A DNA stretch of 64,000 nt from Winogradskyella sp. GTDB taxonomy: Bacteria; Bacteroidota; Bacteroidia; Flavobacteriales; Flavobacteriaceae. The stretch lies in contig NZ_RHLG01000002.1 in assembly GCF_003712105.1 (NCBI RefSeq), forward strand, positions 558,001-622,000, read 5' to 3'. Both the position numbers and the translations under genes were made by a program. Shown here piece by piece: positions 62,327-64,000 of the stretch. Within the stretch, counting starts at the first letter, position 1, and every line of letters begins with the position of its first letter. The notes under the pieces are model-generated. The model saw only the letters and a list, made by a program, of their open reading frames with translations. It searched no databases and was not told where the DNA came from.

Positions 62327-63421
62327 TTACAAACCTTTGGTTAGTTTTTTAACCACTTTATATTCAGATAAAAATTCTTTAAGTACCACTTTGATAGCTG
62401 TGTAAGTTGGTACTGCTATTATCATTCCTACAATACCGAATAGGATTCCTGCTATTATAATTACTAAGAATATTTCTAATGGATGCGATTTTACACTTTT
62501 TGAAAAGATAATAGGTTGACTTAAGAAATTATCAACCAATTGTGCTATTACAAAGCCAAGCATTACATATGTGGTTTTTGGTAATATCTCGTTATTGAAA
62601 CTTAATTCTTGACCTAAGCCGCTTGTTATACTTAAAAATAGCATTAAAAATGCACTAACCAATGGACCAACATAAGGCACTAAATTGAGGAGCGCACATA
62701 AAAACGCTATAACTACTGCATTATCAATTCCGAAAATGAGTAGTACAATCGTGTAAATTATAAATAGGATAAGTATCTGAAACACCAAACCTATAAAATA
62801 GCGAGATAATAAATCTTTAATCTTATTGAAGGAGTTTTTTGATTTGTCTTCATTGCCTTTAGGTACAAAAGCCATAATACCATTTTCAAAAAGTTTACTG
62901 TCTTTTAAGAAGAAAAACGAGATGAATAAGACCGAGAATAAACCAATGCTAAAACTGCCAACGCCACTAATAACGCTATTTAAAAACGATGGTATAGCAG
63001 AGAAATCGAATTTAGATAGCAGGCCAGATTCTTTGATAGATTGTTCGATATCTATGTCATTAAACTCAAAATAGTTTACCAATTGCCCATAAATATAATT
63101 GATATTATTATTGAACTCAACTGAGTTAAGCAATGCCAAACTTTTGCCCTGATCTTTAATAAGTGGTATAAACATAGATACTAAACCAATGAGAATACCA
63201 ATAAACATTAACATAGTAACAACAACTGCAATTGTTGCATTGAATTTAAGTTTGCGTCTTAAAAATAGAACAACGGGTCTTCCAATAAGCGAAATTACAG
63301 CAGCGACAGCTATGTAAACAATAACAGATTGTATTTTGTATAGAAAATAGAGAACTAGTGTAGTCGCAACAAGAATACAAGTAGCTCTTAAGATTCCGTT
63401 TGCAATGGTTTTTGAATTCAT
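62327..63421 (-). CDS. AI-2E family transporter (PerM-like permease)
   Basis: A 364-residue membrane protein with eight hydrophobic segments. Family features are the N-terminal pair of helices (ILVATTLVLYFLYKIQSVIVYIAVAAVISLIGRP), a large middle loop, the FFFLKDSKLFENGIMAFVPKGNEDKS stretch, and ALLNLVPYVGPLVSAFLMLF with the conserved NLVPYVGP. Despite the family name, substrates vary (autoinducer-2 export, sodium/proton exchange). It lies 7 bases before the methyltransferase. Confidence 0.9.
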   Translation of the reverse strand: MNSKTIANGILRATCILVATTLVLYFLYKIQSVIVYIAVAAVISLIGRPVVLFLRRKLKFNATIAVVVTMLMFIGILIGLVSMFIPLIKDQGKSLALLNSVEFNNNINYIYGQLVNYFEFNDIDIEQSIKESGLLSKFDFSAIPSFLNSVISGVGSFSIGLFSVLFISFFFLKDSKLFENGIMAFVPKGNEDKSKNSFNKIKDLLSRYFIGLVFQILILFIIYTIVLLIFGIDNAVVIAFLCALLNLVPYVGPLVSAFLMLFLSITSGLGQELSFNNEILPKTTYVMLGFVIAQLVDNFLSQPIIFSKSVKSHPLEIFLVIIIAGILFGIVGMIIAVPTYTAIKVVLKEFLSEYKVVKKLTKGL

Positions 63422-63459
63422 ATCTCAAAGATGCTGAAATAAATTTAGTAGTACAAATT

Positions 63460-63963
63460 TCAGGAATTAAGTTGGTTTGTTATTTCGTACAATGCAATGC
63501 TAGTGGCCTGAACGACATTCATGCTGCTATTCTCACCATACATGTTTATGTGCATAATATCATCAGCTGTGCTGAGTATACCTTCTGAAATCCCCAAATT
63601 TTCATTGCCTAATACTAATACAATAGGCTTGTTTTTGTTTAATTGAAGTTCATATAATGACTTACTATTGGTCGTAATTTCCAAAGCTATAATTTGGTAA
63701 TCTTTTTCTTTAAAACGTTGAATTACCTTATTAATGTCTATACCAACCTTGTAATTAACATACTTTTCGGTAGAACGTGATGTCTTCTTCATGCGTTTAC
63801 CAAGCTCAATATCTTCACCGCAAAAAATAAGTTCTTCAACTCCAAAAGCATCAGCTACTCTAAATAGGCTTCCAATGTTTGGCGCATTGCTAATAGCATC
63901 ACAGACAATAGTTATTGGGAATTGTTGTTTCTTAAAGTTTGAATTGTAATGAGTACGCTGCAA
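63460..63963 (-). CDS. TrmH/SpoU family RNA methyltransferase
   Basis: A 167-residue SPOUT-class methyltransferase acting on the ribose of tRNA or rRNA. The three SpoU motifs are present: ISNAPNIGSLFRVADAFGVEELIF (motif 1), KPIVLVLGNENLGISEGIL (motif 2) and HINMYGENSSMNVVQATSIALYEI (motif 3), which forms the trefoil knot. It is short and lacks extra RNA-binding domains, like TrmL or TrmH-like enzymes; the RNA target is unknown. The start is near the window edge. Confidence 0.9.
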   Translation of the reverse strand: MQRTHYNSNFKKQQFPITIVCDAISNAPNIGSLFRVADAFGVEELIFCGEDIELGKRMKKTSRSTEKYVNYKVGIDINKVIQRFKEKDYQIIALEITTNSKSLYELQLNKNKPIVLVLGNENLGISEGILSTADDIMHINMYGENSSMNVVQATSIALYEITNQLNS

Positions 63964-64000
63964 TTAGGAAAGCTATTTTACCATTGTTCTATTAAATGCA

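Noticed and set aside
1-64000. CRISPR arrays, insertion sequences, prophage or toxin-antitoxin loci
   Set aside because: No regularly spaced repeats, transposase or integrase genes, phage structural genes or paired small toxin genes were seen.

Overview
The window looks like chromosomal DNA of a marine-type member of the Flavobacteriaceae (Bacteroidetes). It is AT-rich. Its promoters fit the Bacteroidetes pattern TTG-N19/20-TAnnTTTG. It encodes a type IX secretion sorting domain, a fused CcoNO cbb3 oxidase subunit, a fused alpha/beta branched-chain 2-oxoacid dehydrogenase, a DUF6090-type protein and a LytS/LytTR two-component pair. I cannot name the genus. I see no phage, insertion sequence, CRISPR array or replication origin.

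Layout. 1-5110 (+): the 3' part of a RecD/Pif1-like helicase, then a lipopolysaccharide sugar locus (kdsB, a HAD phosphatase, a CAT-like acyltransferase, a kdnB-like Kdo 8-oxidase, a PlsC-like acyltransferase). 5107-12940 (-): housekeeping genes (yebC, pterin dehydratase, gcvT, LytTR/LytS pair). 13026-18828 (-): cytochrome c peroxidase, then a DoxX/lipoprotein/GIN operon next to a membrane-bound AraC-type regulator. 18927-28709 (-): an accessory-looking stretch with AraC, GNAT and two Crp/Fnr-type regulators, an orphan PhnD-like lipoprotein, a fatty acid hydroxylase, a secreted hydrolase, a DUF6090 protein and dispersed hairpin repeats. 28894-44414 (mostly -): 2-oxoacid dehydrogenase, an M1-like outer-membrane protein without HExxH, LOG, uvrA, a T9SS metalloprotease, gamma-glutamyltransferase and AcpH. 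44545-47532: glmM, an LpxL-like acyltransferase and rhomboid. 47655-48099: tRNA-Ser, tRNA-Pro and tRNA-Arg. 48282-61118: a low-oxygen respiration block (hemN, small membrane proteins, SafE, FixH, CcoG, CcoP, CcoQ, CcoNO, CcoS, CcoI, universal stress protein, HMA protein). 61138-63963 (-): SAM methyltransferase, AI-2E permease and TrmH/SpoU methylase.

The most interesting signal is regulatory. Five near-identical palindromes of the form RTGAY-N4-RTCAT lie upstream of hemN, ccoS (cco operon), ccoI, uspA and the HMA gene. In all five promoter orientations I checked, exactly 22 bases separate the palindrome from a TAnnTTTG (or one-mismatch) -7 element. This places an FNR-like factor at about -43, in place of the -33 element. 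The sites tie haem synthesis, oxidase structure, copper supply and stress response into one apparent oxygen-responsive regulon. They also settle two start codons and draw in several uncharacterised small proteins, one of which (46 aa, 50193-50333) is easily missed. No FNR protein with an N-terminal cysteine cluster is present in the window.
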